A stretch of 17,806 nucleotides of DNA, taken from the NCBI GenBank assembly GCA_030145015.1, contig JAQYWI010000112.1, forward strand, positions 1 through 17,806, written 5' to 3'. The notes under the pieces are model-generated. The model had not been told where the DNA came from. It worked only from the letters and a program-made list of their open reading frames with translations, and searched no databases. The DNA is from Desulfobacterales bacterium. Its GTDB lineage: Bacteria > Desulfobacterota > Desulfobacteria > Desulfobacterales > JAHEIW01. The position numbers and the translations under genes were made by a program. Shown here in pieces: positions 7,246 through 14,909 of this stretch (positions are counted from its first letter, which is position 1; each line of letters opens with the position of its first letter).

Positions 7246-8550
7246 TTAGAATTTCATGGTATCGGGCAAGAAAAGTGCAATTTCAGGAAAAATCGTAAGA
7301 ATAACCAGACAAACCAGCATGGCGATCCAAAAAGGCCATATCCCCCGAAAGATGGTGTACATGGGTACATCCTTGGCCACTCCTTTAATTACGAAAACAT
7401 TCACGCCAACCGGAGGGGTGATCAAAGACATCTCCATCATGATGACGATCATAACACCGAACCATATGGGGTCAAAGCCCAAACTCACCATCAGCGGATG
7501 AATAATGGGGACAGTCAGAACCAGTATGGAAAATCCTTCAAGAAACATCCCTAAGATGGTATAGAGAAACACCACGGCAGCAAGGATAACATACTTGGAG
7601 ACGGCCAACTCCAGCATGAAGTCGGCAAGCTCGGATGGGATCCGGGTTACGGCCAGGAAATAACCGAAAATATGGGCGCTGATCACAATGATAAATATCC
7701 AGGCCGTCGTTTGCGCTGTCATCCGCAAGGCGCCGACAAAATTTTTGCGGGTAATTTTTCTTTTGCCCACGGAAAAAATAAAAGCACCGAAAGCCCCGAT
7801 CCCGGCCGCTTCGGTGGGAGTGAATATCCCCGTATAAATCCCGCCCATCACCACCAGAAAAAGAACCAGCATGCTCCAGACACCCTTGAGCGCAATCAGC
7901 TTTTCCTTTAAGACAACCTGCTGACCCCGCGGGGCCACCTCCGGTTTAATCCTCACCTGCAGATAGATCGTCAACATAAACAGCAGCGCCAGAACGATCC
8001 CCGGCAAAATACCGGCTATAAAAAGTTTGCCCACAGACTGCTCGGTCAGAATTGCATAAAAAACAAAAGTTGCACTCGGCGGGATCAAAATCCCCAGAGT
8101 CCCGCCGGCAGCAACCGTACCGGTGGCAAGGGATTGACCGTATTTATATTTTTTCATCTCGGGCAACGCAACCGTGCCCATTGTTGCTGCGGTGGCCACA
8201 CTGGAACCGGAAATGGCAGCAAAGCCTGCACAGGCCCCGATGGTTGCCATGGCAAGACCGCCCCTGCGATGACCCAGCCAGCGCTCTACGGCGTAATAGA
8301 TCTCCCGGCTCATTCCCGATTGGGCTGCGAATTGCCCCATGAGGACAAACAGCGGGATGACACTCAAGGTATAGGAGGCGCCCCCGGCAAAAAATGTCAG
8401 GCCTAAAATGTGGAACCCGGCATCCAGGCTCCCTAAATAGACGTAACCCAGCCAGCCGACAAGGGCCATAACAAAACCGATGGGCATACCGCTGGCGAAT
8501 AGTAGAAAAAGAAGTACGATACCGATGATGCCTGCTACAAAAGGACTCAT
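7246..8550 (-). CDS. dctM: TRAP transporter large permease subunit DctM
   Basis: 434 residues of almost continuous hydrophobic segments, consistent with the usual 12-helix DctM membrane subunit. The signature stretch is present at about residues 115-190: SGSSVATAATMG, LPEMKKYKYGQSLATG, GTLGILIPPSA and LFIAGILPG. C-terminal TPPVGVNVFVIKG is also typical. It forms the transport channel of a sodium-driven tripartite ATP-independent periplasmic importer together with DctQ. Its ATG overlaps the TGA of dctQ by four bases (8547-8550), so the two are translationally coupled. Substrates of the family are mostly carboxylates. Confidence 0.95.
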   Translation of the reverse strand: MSPFVAGIIGIVLLFLLFASGMPIGFVMALVGWLGYVYLGSLDAGFHILGLTFFAGGASYTLSVIPLFVLMGQFAAQSGMSREIYYAVERWLGHRRGGLAMATIGACAGFAAISGSSVATAATMGTVALPEMKKYKYGQSLATGTVAAGGTLGILIPPSATFVFYAILTEQSVGKLFIAGILPGIVLALLFMLTIYLQVRIKPEVAPRGQQVVLKEKLIALKGVWSMLVLFLVVMGGIYTGIFTPTEAAGIGAFGAFIFSVGKRKITRKNFVGALRMTAQTTAWIFIIVISAHIFGYFLAVTRIPSELADFMLELAVSKYVILAAVVFLYTILGMFLEGFSILVLTVPIIHPLMVSLGFDPIWFGVMIVIMMEMSLITPPVGVNVFVIKGVAKDVPMYTIFRGIWPFWIAMLVCLVILTIFPEIALFLPDTMKF

Positions 8551-9062
8551 TTTTTTAATGCCCGCGCTAAAGATTGAAAAAATTGAACCAGAAGAACCAG
8601 GGAAAGCACCGCGAGGCCGAGCGCAACAAACAGCACAAAGGGGCTCACCGGTATAAACAGTTCGGCCGAAACATCATTTCTTTCCCAGGTGGTCCCGGCA
8701 TGCAGCACATTGCGCCAGGCAGCTAAAGCAAAAAGACCGAATGCGAGCAAACAGGTGATGGCCTCCAGGAGTGCCCGCACCCGGTCCGGAAGTTTCGTGA
8801 CTACCAGATCCACACTGACGTGGTCTTTGACGCTCATCGTAAAGCCCACCGAGGCAAAGACCAATACGGCCATCATCAGCTCGGTGACCTCGTAGCTACC
8901 GGTAATGGGGTTGTTGAAAATATAGCGCAGGCAGACGTCGGCTACCGTCAACATGACCATCAAGACAATAACGACCTGTGCAAACCGGTGGAGAAAGCGG
9001 CTTATCGGATAGATCGCCTTTTCTAAAATGTCACCAACACGGCTCAGCCAAGCATTCATCAT
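8547..9062 (-). CDS. dctQ: TRAP transporter small permease subunit DctQ
   Basis: About 171 residues with four membrane spans (about 22-45, 55-85, 92-115, 130-160) and the family signature ADVCLRYIFNNPITGSYEVTE. It partners DctM in the inner membrane. Three start codons stand in a row (TTG 9065, ATG 9062, ATG 9059) behind AAGGAATAGGGG; I chose the first ATG, but 9059 has better spacing from the GGGG. dctP ends only 19 bases upstream, and dctM overlaps the stop codon. Confidence 0.93.
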   Translation of the reverse strand: MMNAWLSRVGDILEKAIYPISRFLHRFAQVVIVLMVMLTVADVCLRYIFNNPITGSYEVTELMMAVLVFASVGFTMSVKDHVSVDLVVTKLPDRVRALLEAITCLLAFGLFALAAWRNVLHAGTTWERNDVSAELFIPVSPFVLFVALGLAVLSLVLLVQFFQSLARALKK

Positions 9063-9081
9063 CAACCCCTATTCCTTGCGA

Positions 9082-10119
9082 TTACTTACCCTGGAGCTGG
9101 CGGACCGCATCCAGCATTTCTTGGCCGGGTAGTCCCTTTGAGTTCATATCTTTGACCCAGTTATCGTAAATCGGTGCAAAGGTCTGCTCCCATTTCTTCT
9201 GCTCGGCGGCTGAAAGCGCATAGATCTCTTTGCCCAGGGATTTCCCCTTTTCGATCGCCTTGACACGATCTTTGTCATATTCCCGGGCGCTTTCAAAAAT
9301 ATATCTTTCGTTTATTCTTTCCATTATCGCCTGGATATCCTTCGGCAGGGAATCCCACTTTTTCTGGTTCATGGCGACGGCCATCGGCGTCGCCGTAAGT
9401 CCGGCATTGATGGAATATTTGCTGACATCGTAAATTCTGAAGGAGACCATCGCGGTAAAAGCGGTCACGACCCCGTCGAGCACCCCTTTTTCCATAGAAG
9501 TATAGACCTCGGTAATTGGCATGGTCACCGGACTGCCGCCCAAGGCTTTTACGGTCGCGGATTGAACCGCTCCCGAGCTTCTGATCTTGAGACCTTGCAT
9601 GTCGGCCATGCTGGTGACTTTCTTTTTGGAGGTGTGCAGCGTAAATGGCTCGCAGACAAAAAAGAACATCATTTTGGCGTCTTTGTAATCCGGCATGATA
9701 TATTTCTCGTAAACGCCGCTGCCAATGGCCGTATTGACCTCGGCCGAGCCACCCAGGAGCAACGGTAGATCGAAGACTGTCGAACGCGGGAAGCGTCCGG
9801 CCGTATAACCCGGCATAAAAAATGTAAGATCGGTAATGCCGCCGAGGGCCATATCCCATTGTTGCGGGGGTTTACCCAGCGCGCCACCCGGATAGAGCGT
9901 AATCTTTACCCGACCGCCGGTGAGTGACTCCACCTCTTTGGCATAGCCCTCGAATACGCGATGCAGCGTATGTTTGGTCGGCATCCAGTAGGCGAATTTC
10001 AATTCGATCGGTTTATCGGCCGCTGAAACAGTTTCCGGCAGGACAGCGGCGGAAACCATGAGAATGAAAAACACTGCGGTAAACCAAAAAGCCAAATTCG
10101 TAAGTCTTTTATTAGTCAT
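9082..10119 (-). CDS. dctP: TRAP transporter substrate-binding protein DctP
   Basis: 345 residues with a clear signal peptide (basic n-region, FWFTAVFFILMVSAAV core, cleavage near VSA|AD at 33), so periplasmic. Family features: KFAYWMPTKH start, PGGALG near 77-82, and the ligand-carboxylate-binding arginine in LKIRSSG (R180), followed by GGSPVTMPITEVYTSMEKGVLDG. It captures a carboxylate-bearing solute and delivers it to DctQM. Start is ATG 10119 behind an excellent GGGAGGTAATC. It is the first gene of the dctPQM-hydrolase operon; a promoter candidate (10286-10312) and an operator-like inverted repeat (10161-10179) lie upstream. The actual ligand cannot be told from sequence. Confidence 0.95.
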   Translation of the reverse strand: MTNKRLTNLAFWFTAVFFILMVSAAVLPETVSAADKPIELKFAYWMPTKHTLHRVFEGYAKEVESLTGGRVKITLYPGGALGKPPQQWDMALGGITDLTFFMPGYTAGRFPRSTVFDLPLLLGGSAEVNTAIGSGVYEKYIMPDYKDAKMMFFFVCEPFTLHTSKKKVTSMADMQGLKIRSSGAVQSATVKALGGSPVTMPITEVYTSMEKGVLDGVVTAFTAMVSFRIYDVSKYSINAGLTATPMAVAMNQKKWDSLPKDIQAIMERINERYIFESAREYDKDRVKAIEKGKSLGKEIYALSAAEQKKWEQTFAPIYDNWVKDMNSKGLPGQEMLDAVRQLQGK

Positions 10120-10160
10120 GATTACCTCCCTTCCGTGTGTTAACGATTAACGTTAGTTTG

Positions 10161-10179
10161 CTTACTAATTTTTGGTAAG
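10161..10179. promoter_or_regulatory. Operator-like inverted repeat before dctP
   Basis: CTTACTAA-TTT-TTGGTAAG: 8-bp half-sites matching at 7 of 8 positions around a 3-base spacer, 42 bases upstream of the dctP start. Size and symmetry fit a dimeric repressor such as a GntR/FadR protein. The TTGGT half resembles some FadR-type sites, but I see no second copy near the FadR gene. Confidence 0.4.
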
Positions 10180-10285
10180 AACTCGCTTTGGGAAGCGGAT
10201 TGATGAATCTTTTGAGTAGTGGAACGGATTCAGCCGCAGCCCGGCAACTGGAGAGATCAAGTCAGTAAATGCGACATCGGATTTA

Positions 10286-10312
10286 ATTATCGAAGTCGGG
10301 CTTGGCTGTCAA
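10286..10312 (-). promoter_or_regulatory. Candidate promoter of the dctPQM operon
   Basis: On the minus strand TTGACA (10312-10307), 15-base spacer, GATAAT (10291-10286). The -35 is perfect and the -10 matches 5 of 6, but the spacer is two bases short of ideal. It would give a leader of about 160 bases containing the inverted repeat at 10161-10179. The rest of 10120-10399 shows nothing else. Confidence 0.4.
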
Positions 10313-10399
10313 GGCCGTTTGTTCTTTAAGGTTTCAAATGATTCGCCAATTTGTTTAACCACCAAACTTTTGGCCCGGTTTCGTTGGGGCGATTCGCCG

Positions 10400-10582
10400 T
10401 CACGCGTCCAGCTCAGTCAGATCCGAAATATTTAGTTCCAGCATTTTAACACTGGCCAGAATCCGGACGGTATTACGGGCAATCGCCGGAAAATCCTGAC
10501 ATTGCTGATTTAGCTCTTCCGCGTTTTTTTTCAGGACCTGAATTTTGGTATCGATCTTTGTTATGTCCATTTGCGATCCCAT
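10400..10582 (-). CDS. Small conserved-looking protein, 60 residues, unknown function
   Basis: ATG 10582 has AAGGAG five bases upstream, which is strong support for a real small gene. The 60-residue product has no signal peptide or membrane span. It looks almost wholly helical with heptad-like hydrophobics (IDTKIQVLKKNAEELNQ, then VRILASVKMLELNISDL), one Cys at residue 23 and an acidic C-terminus. It lies 338 bases after the CoA-ligase stop (a repeat-rich gap) and 280 bases before dctP, same strand, so it is probably transcribed separately. I do not recognise the family. A helical-hairpin adaptor or antitoxin-like protein would fit the shape, but nothing in the sequence decides. Confidence 0.7.
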   Translation of the reverse strand: MGSQMDITKIDTKIQVLKKNAEELNQQCQDFPAIARNTVRILASVKMLELNISDLTELDA

Positions 10583-10608
10583 GAAATCTCCTTATCTTAT
10601 TTTTTTGG

Positions 10609-10635
10609 ACAGGATTAACAGGATATTCAGGATTA
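10609..10635. repeat. Three 9-bp ACAGGATTA-type units
   Basis: Units acaggatta, acaggatat and tcaggatta run head to tail just upstream of the 60-residue gene. Such ACAGGATTAACAGGATT strings recur in intergenic DNA of many Desulfobacterota as I recall, so this is likely a dispersed genomic repeat. Confidence 0.6.
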
Positions 10636-10646
10636 CTTTTTATTCT

Positions 10647-10673
10647 TTCTCACTTCCCGGATGGAAGTGAGAA
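10647..10673. repeat. Perfect 11-bp stem hairpin in the 10583-10919 gap
   Basis: TTCTCACTTCC, loop CGGAT, GGAAGTGAGAA. Neither strand has a following T-run, so it is not an obvious intrinsic terminator. It may be a small palindromic repeat. A further small CCGCC/GGCGG hairpin lies at 10682-10694. Confidence 0.55.
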
Positions 10674-10798
10674 AACTTAATCCGCCTCCGGCGGTTGTTC
10701 CATCCTCGCACATGAATTTTGTGCCGCAACTTTTAGCTTTATATTTATTCTTCAGTGTTCTTTTTTTTGCTAATTTATCAAATTAAAAATGAAGCCTG

Positions 10799-10923
10799 TT
10801 AAAATCTTAGTTTTTGTTCGAGGGCAAGGCGCGATTCGTTTCAAAAGCGGAGCGTACACGTAAGTACGTGAGCATTTTGAAACGGATCGTAACGCAGCCA
10901 TCGGGCAAAAAATGAGATTTTAA
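10799..10923. repeat. 125-bp imperfect palindrome overlapping the ligase stop codon
   Basis: Outer ends TTAAAATCT and GAGATTTTAA pair (one mismatch). Then come a GTTCGAGGGC / GCCCGATGGC pair, a CGATTCGTTTCAAAA / TTTTGAAACGGATCG pair, and a core CACGTA-AG-TACGTG. The whole can fold into one long hairpin with a few bulges. Its right end contains the TAA stop (10920-10922) of the CoA ligase. It may act as the 3' terminator or transcript cap of that gene, and has the form of a miniature inverted-repeat element. Confidence 0.7.
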
Positions 10924-12254
10924 CCTTTCTTGCGCAAGTCTTTAAAGCGTTTGGCCTTGACTTCATACCTCGGCAGCGTCTCGCAACCGCAAATCTCGAT
11001 ATCATATCGCAGATTGGTCTTGAGTCGGAGCTGATCGGCCAGTTTGTCCTCGATCAGCTGGCATTGATCCTCGGCTTCCGGTAGTACTTCCACCCTGAGT
11101 TTAATGCGATCGGTATCTCCGTCTTTTTCGACAATGACCTCATACTCATCCCCCAGGCCATCCAGGTCGCGAACGACCTCTTCGATGGCCGAAGGGGCCA
11201 AAAGCACACCTTTTACTTTGGTAATATCATCGGCGCGGCCAACAACGCCGCCTTTGATCAACCGGCTGGTTCGGTCGCATGGGCAGGGCTCGTCCGCCCA
11301 TTCAATCACATCTTTGGAATCAAAACGAACACAGGGCTGGGCCTGACGATCAAGCGCGGTGATAATCATTTTGCCCCGGTGTCCGGGTTCTTCGATGATC
11401 TCACCGCTCTCCACATCCTCGATTTCCACCAGAAACATGCCTTCATTGACATGCATGCCGCCGGGCTGCTCGTTACATTCAAACGACCAGGCCCCGATTT
11501 CCGTGGCTCCGGCATGATCGTAAACCTTTGCGCCCCAGGCCTGTTCCATTCTTCGTTTGGTGCTGGGGATGCTGGCGCCGGGTTCACCTGCACAGGTGAT
11601 CTTTTCGATGGTCAGCTGGGAGGGATCCAGATCCATTTTTGATTTCGCCGTTTCGGCCATTCCGAGAACATAGGTGGGTGTTGCCATCATGGCGGTGGCC
11701 TGCAGTTCCTGGATTTTTAAAATCCGGGCCTTGGTATCCAGCACCCCGCCCGGTACAACTTCACAGCCGAGCTTTTCGGCCGCATAATGCCCGGCCCAGA
11801 AGGCCACAAAAATATTATAGCCAAAGGGAATAAACACCCGGTCTCGAGGCCGGTACCCCTGAGCCCAGAGAATATAAGACCAGCATTCGGCCCACCACTC
11901 CCAGTCCTGCCAGGTATCGGGCTGATAGACCGGTTGTCCGGTGGTCCCGCTGGTCTGGCGGAATACGGCCACATCTTCAAGCGGCACGCACAGCGCATCG
12001 CCGTAAGGAAACGGATCTTTGCGCTGAATATCACGCATCATGGCTTTTTCCACCTTTGGGACCTGTTTGACATCCTCAAAAGACCGGATATCTTCAGGCT
12101 TTATGCCTGCTTGATCATATAGTTGCCGGTGGAATTTGGAGTGATCGTAGGTCCATTTAAAAATCCGTTTGAACTTGTTCAGTTGCAGTTGACGAATTTT
12201 TTCATGCGGCAGGGTTTCCAGAACCGGATTCCAATATTTTTGTTTGACGTCCAT
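10920..12254 (-). CDS. PaaK-family CoA ligase (phenylacetate-CoA ligase-like)
   Basis: 444 residues from ATG 12254, chosen over the in-frame TTG at 12260 because AAAAAGGG sits seven bases before the ATG. AMP-forming acid-CoA ligase of the short PaaK type: ATP-binding loop QTSGTTGQPV (100-109), YDHAGATEIG at 245-254 in place of the usual YGxTE, and later GRADDITKVKGVLLAPSAIEEV, the hinge and C-domain entry of PaaK proteins. The basic tail KAKRFKDLRKK may carry the catalytic lysine. Cytoplasmic. It would activate a carboxylic acid, probably aromatic, to its CoA thioester with ATP. Context: downstream of a membrane-anchored RdhA-like gene with a 197-base gap that holds a TATAAT box and a palindrome, so likely its own promoter. 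Two CPC-type cysteines (EPCPCDRT) are kept, as in other anaerobic PaaK homologues. The acid itself is unknown. Confidence 0.9.
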   Translation of the reverse strand: MDVKQKYWNPVLETLPHEKIRQLQLNKFKRIFKWTYDHSKFHRQLYDQAGIKPEDIRSFEDVKQVPKVEKAMMRDIQRKDPFPYGDALCVPLEDVAVFRQTSGTTGQPVYQPDTWQDWEWWAECWSYILWAQGYRPRDRVFIPFGYNIFVAFWAGHYAAEKLGCEVVPGGVLDTKARILKIQELQATAMMATPTYVLGMAETAKSKMDLDPSQLTIEKITCAGEPGASIPSTKRRMEQAWGAKVYDHAGATEIGAWSFECNEQPGGMHVNEGMFLVEIEDVESGEIIEEPGHRGKMIITALDRQAQPCVRFDSKDVIEWADEPCPCDRTSRLIKGGVVGRADDITKVKGVLLAPSAIEEVVRDLDGLGDEYEVIVEKDGDTDRIKLRVEVLPEAEDQCQLIEDKLADQLRLKTNLRYDIEICGCETLPRYEVKAKRFKDLRKKG

Positions 12255-12288
12255 AAGCAAGCCCTTTTTGCGGGTGTGATTAAATTAG

Positions 12289-12294
12289 ATTATA
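12289..12294 (-). promoter_or_regulatory. Consensus -10 box upstream of the CoA-ligase gene
   Basis: TATAAT on the minus strand, 34 bases before the ATG at 12254. The expected -35 region (ccaaaa) is poor, the usual look of an activator-dependent promoter. The palindrome at 12320-12341 stands just upstream. Confidence 0.45.
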
Positions 12295-12319
12295 GGGTTA
12301 CACTTGTCTCATTTTGGGC

Positions 12320-12341
12320 CGGATATATAAAGCTATATCCG
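12320..12341. promoter_or_regulatory. 22-bp palindrome at activator position before the CoA-ligase gene
   Basis: CGGATATA, six-base centre TAAAGC, TATATCCG: perfect 8-bp arms, centred about 39 bases upstream of the TATAAT box, that is near -48 from the expected transcription start. No T-run follows on the minus strand, so a terminator for the upstream rdhA-like gene is less likely than a regulator site. Confidence 0.45.
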
Positions 12342-12451
12342 AAAAATATCATTAAGGACCTATTACCTGAATCTTGCATGAAATTAATGAGAAGTTGGGG
12401 TTAAGTTTAATGGATGAACATCATTTTATCTTATTACCTTTCATGCAATAT

Positions 12452-13900
12452 TTAGGAATGAAACGCTTTAAACTGTGCCCATTTAGGGGCCGGTCTGGCC
12501 TTGGGGCGTTTGCCGTAAAAAATATCATCCATGACCGCAAAGAGGTGTCTTGAAATGATGTTACGACTTACCATCCATTTTATCAACTGATGGGGCATTG
12601 TGTTTGCGTGGCTCCAGGGGCACACCTTCATGCAGACATTGCAGTCGGTGCCGACTTTACCCCAGTAGTCAAAGCAGGTTTCAGCATTTAATTTCCAGCG
12701 CAGCGTCCCGTTGACCTCCTTTTGGTCATCCAGCGGGATGGAGTTTGAAGGACAACAGACTGCACATTTTTTACAGATTTTGCAAAAATGTTCAACACCA
12801 ATATCGACCGGCTTGTCAGGGACCAGGGGCAGATCGGTTGTGACAGCGCTCAGTCTCACGCGTGGGCCATATTTCCGGGTCAATAAATACCCGAGGCGAC
12901 CCGCCTCGCCCAGGCCAGCATCCACCGCCAGGGGGACCAGCAACTCTTCATAGTAGCGCAGTTGATCGGCCGTTGCCGAATAACCCATATTGACAACGAA
13001 GTTGGCCAATTGAGCGGCAATAAATGCGCCTTTGGCATAAGCACTCATGCTTTCCATGACTGTCGGTGTATGCGGGGCCGAGCCGATCATTTCAAAATCC
13101 ATTTCCTCGGCAAACACGATGGCATATTTATGCTTGGTTTCAAGGGGGCGGCCCCAGTCCTCCCAATTTTCGTGGAAAATCTCGCCTTTTTTCGAAAATA
13201 CCCAAAGGGGATTGATCTCAGTCACTCCCACCAATACGGCCCCCCTATTTTTGGCGAAACCTTTGACCCGCACGGTGGCTTCTTCAGGGCTCATTTCGAC
13301 CTTTTTGCCTTTACACTCCGGATGGGCCACGGGCTTAACCTTATCCAGGGATGAAAGCCACAGACAGAGGGACAGCGATGCAAGGGTGCCCGCCACATTG
13401 GGGCCATCATGGGGTCGGTCTACCCTCCCCGGATGACCCATGGGCCCGCCTTTTTCTCTTCTGGCGGCATCACCGGCTTCAAGTTCCGGATTTTCCTTGT
13501 AAAAGGCATTGTACTGATCCGATCCCGGTTTAAGGGTCCGGTTTCTGGCAAAAACGTGCTTGCGCTCATCAAATCTTTCGACTTCACCGACAATCAAACC
13601 CCGGGTGCCTTCCAAAGCGCGTTGATTCACCGGTGTCTGTCGCACACAAAAAAAAACAGCGAGAATTCCAATGATAAGAGAACTGATTAAGACAAAAAGG
13701 CCGGTCCCGGATAGAAAAAATCCGCTGGCCTGCCAGTAGATAAAAAGGATCAGGACAGCGAGCATGCCTAAAAATTGAATACCGCCAAATATTGAGGCCC
13801 GTTCTTCCTTTTCCCAGATAGAGGAGATCAAAAATGCAAGCCCGATAAAAGCCTGAACCGTAAGTCCCAGGATGACGATGTAACCTAACAAATTGATCAT
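12452..13900 (-). CDS. Membrane-anchored reductive dehalogenase-like Fe-S protein
   Basis: 482 residues. Instead of a Tat signal the N-terminus has three membrane helices (about 4-26, 37-58, 66-87). Charges (WEKEER between helices 1 and 2, RQTPVNQR after helix 3) put the catalytic part in the cytoplasm by the positive-inside rule. The catalytic part carries the RdhA signatures: Y288 in SMSAYAKG, matching the catalytic tyrosine region of RdhA; NMGYSA; AGLGEAGRLGYL; TTDLPLVPDKPVDIG; a ferredoxin motif C373-x2-C376-x2-C379-x3-C383-P; and a second C-x10-C-x2-C-x3-CPW. RdhA proteins use a corrinoid and two 4Fe-4S clusters to remove halogen from organic substrates. No separate RdhB anchor gene is seen nearby; the fused helices may replace it. 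Start ATG 13900 has a modest GAGG upstream. Substrate, and whether it is truly a dehalogenase, are unknown. Confidence 0.85.
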   Translation of the reverse strand: MINLLGYIVILGLTVQAFIGLAFLISSIWEKEERASIFGGIQFLGMLAVLILFIYWQASGFFLSGTGLFVLISSLIIGILAVFFCVRQTPVNQRALEGTRGLIVGEVERFDERKHVFARNRTLKPGSDQYNAFYKENPELEAGDAARREKGGPMGHPGRVDRPHDGPNVAGTLASLSLCLWLSSLDKVKPVAHPECKGKKVEMSPEEATVRVKGFAKNRGAVLVGVTEINPLWVFSKKGEIFHENWEDWGRPLETKHKYAIVFAEEMDFEMIGSAPHTPTVMESMSAYAKGAFIAAQLANFVVNMGYSATADQLRYYEELLVPLAVDAGLGEAGRLGYLLTRKYGPRVRLSAVTTDLPLVPDKPVDIGVEHFCKICKKCAVCCPSNSIPLDDQKEVNGTLRWKLNAETCFDYWGKVGTDCNVCMKVCPWSHANTMPHQLIKWMVSRNIISRHLFAVMDDIFYGKRPKARPAPKWAQFKAFHS

Positions 13901-13925
13901 TTGCTTACAGCCTCATTGTGTCGTT

Positions 13926-14035
13926 TAAATCTCAAATTTCAAGCACCAAATTCCAAATAAATCTCAAATCTCAATTTTTCAATGATCAAAACGGTTTGAT
14001 ATTTGTGTTTTGGGATTTGGGATTTTCTCAATTAA
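13926..14035. repeat. AT-rich run of CAAAT/CTCAAAT motifs with inverted counterpart
   Basis: The 197-base gap between the regulator and the membrane RdhA-like gene holds repeated tctcaaat, ccaaat and tcaaat units in the left half and ttgggattt, ttgatatttg in the right half, so the halves are loosely inverted copies around 13985. The style matches low-complexity intergenic repeats I associate with Desulfobacterota. No clear promoter could be picked inside it. Confidence 0.5.
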
Positions 14036-14097
14036 AGCACTCAACTGGACTAAAATATGCCACACGACTTTTGTAACATCTTTGTGGGACATGACAT

Positions 14098-14856
14098 TTA
14101 GGTGGTCCCTACCTCGTCAAGCTTGTTGAATTTTTTCAAGGCCTCCATGACATCCATGATATCTTTCCTGATAAGCCTGCCGGTCTCTTCAGGCTGCCGC
14201 CGGTTAATAACATCGAATATGGCTTTATGGACCTTGAAAAATTTTCTTTCCAGTGCAAGATCAAGATAAGTCAGGGTTCTTTCGGCCAGCAATTCAAATA
14301 CGGACTCCAACATCACCGCCAAGACCGGGTTGCCGGAAGCCCGGGCCAGCAACAGGTGGAATTCAAGATTATTTTGTTTAAGACGCACGGGGTCATCAAA
14401 ATGGGAGGCTGAATCTTCAAATAATACACGAAACTTTTCTAAGTCCGCATCACCGGCATGTAAGGCGGCTTGCCCGGCAATGTGCGGTTCGATCAACAGG
14501 CGGGCATCATAGAGATGGTCAACCGTGACTTCGCCGGAGGTAATCAGATTATTAAGCGATCTTTTGATGGGCGCATGATAGACATCGGAGACAAAAATCC
14601 CGCCGGTGGGCCCTTTTTTGATATTGACAAGACCGGATATCTCCAGTATCCGCATGGCTTCCCTGATTACGGAGCGGCTGACCTGAAATTCGTCTGCCAT
14701 CGCTTTTTCCGAAGGCAGGTTGGTGCCGACCTCAAGATTGTCCTCTAAAATTTTTTTCTGGATCAAATCCGCAATCTGATCGGAAAACCGTTTCTTCTTC
14801 AAGGGTCGAAACATGCCTTCCCCGATATATTTTTGCTTGGATGTTTCAGTTTCCAT
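14098..14856 (-). CDS. FadR-subfamily GntR transcriptional regulator
   Basis: 252 residues. The N-terminal winged helix-turn-helix (about 20-95) reads FSDQIADLIQKKIL, NLPSEKAMADEFQVSRSVIREAM, ILEISGLVNIKKGPTGGIFVS, the classic GntR pattern. The C-terminal part (about 105-240) is an all-helical FCD ligand domain: YDARLLIEPHIAGQAA, FHLLLARASGNP, VHKAIFDVINRRQPEE. The Asp and His residues that hold the metal in FCD domains (D in LYDARLL, H in EFHLLL, H in FKVHKAI) are in place. Such proteins bind small carboxylates and usually repress. It starts 53 bases after the soluble rdhA-like stop codon, likely in the same transcript. ATG 14856 has only a weak GGAAA upstream. The natural targets would be the flanking rdhA-like, ligase and TRAP units, but no operator shared by all three was found. 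Confidence 0.92.
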   Translation of the reverse strand: METETSKQKYIGEGMFRPLKKKRFSDQIADLIQKKILEDNLEVGTNLPSEKAMADEFQVSRSVIREAMRILEISGLVNIKKGPTGGIFVSDVYHAPIKRSLNNLITSGEVTVDHLYDARLLIEPHIAGQAALHAGDADLEKFRVLFEDSASHFDDPVRLKQNNLEFHLLLARASGNPVLAVMLESVFELLAERTLTYLDLALERKFFKVHKAIFDVINRRQPEETGRLIRKDIMDVMEALKKFNKLDEVGTT

Positions 14857-14909
14857 TGGCTATTTCCAAAAAATCTCTTTTTAAGTTTTAAAACTTTCAA
14901 TTAAGGTTT

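Noticed and set aside
10647..10673. Hairpin as an intrinsic terminator
   Set aside because: Neither strand has a T-tract after the stem and no gene ends next to it, so it is listed only as a hairpin.
12711..13690. Several overlapping plus-strand frames across the membrane RdhA-like gene
   Set aside because: They are antisense shadows: no ribosome binding sites, no domains, and the minus-strand gene explains the coding signal.
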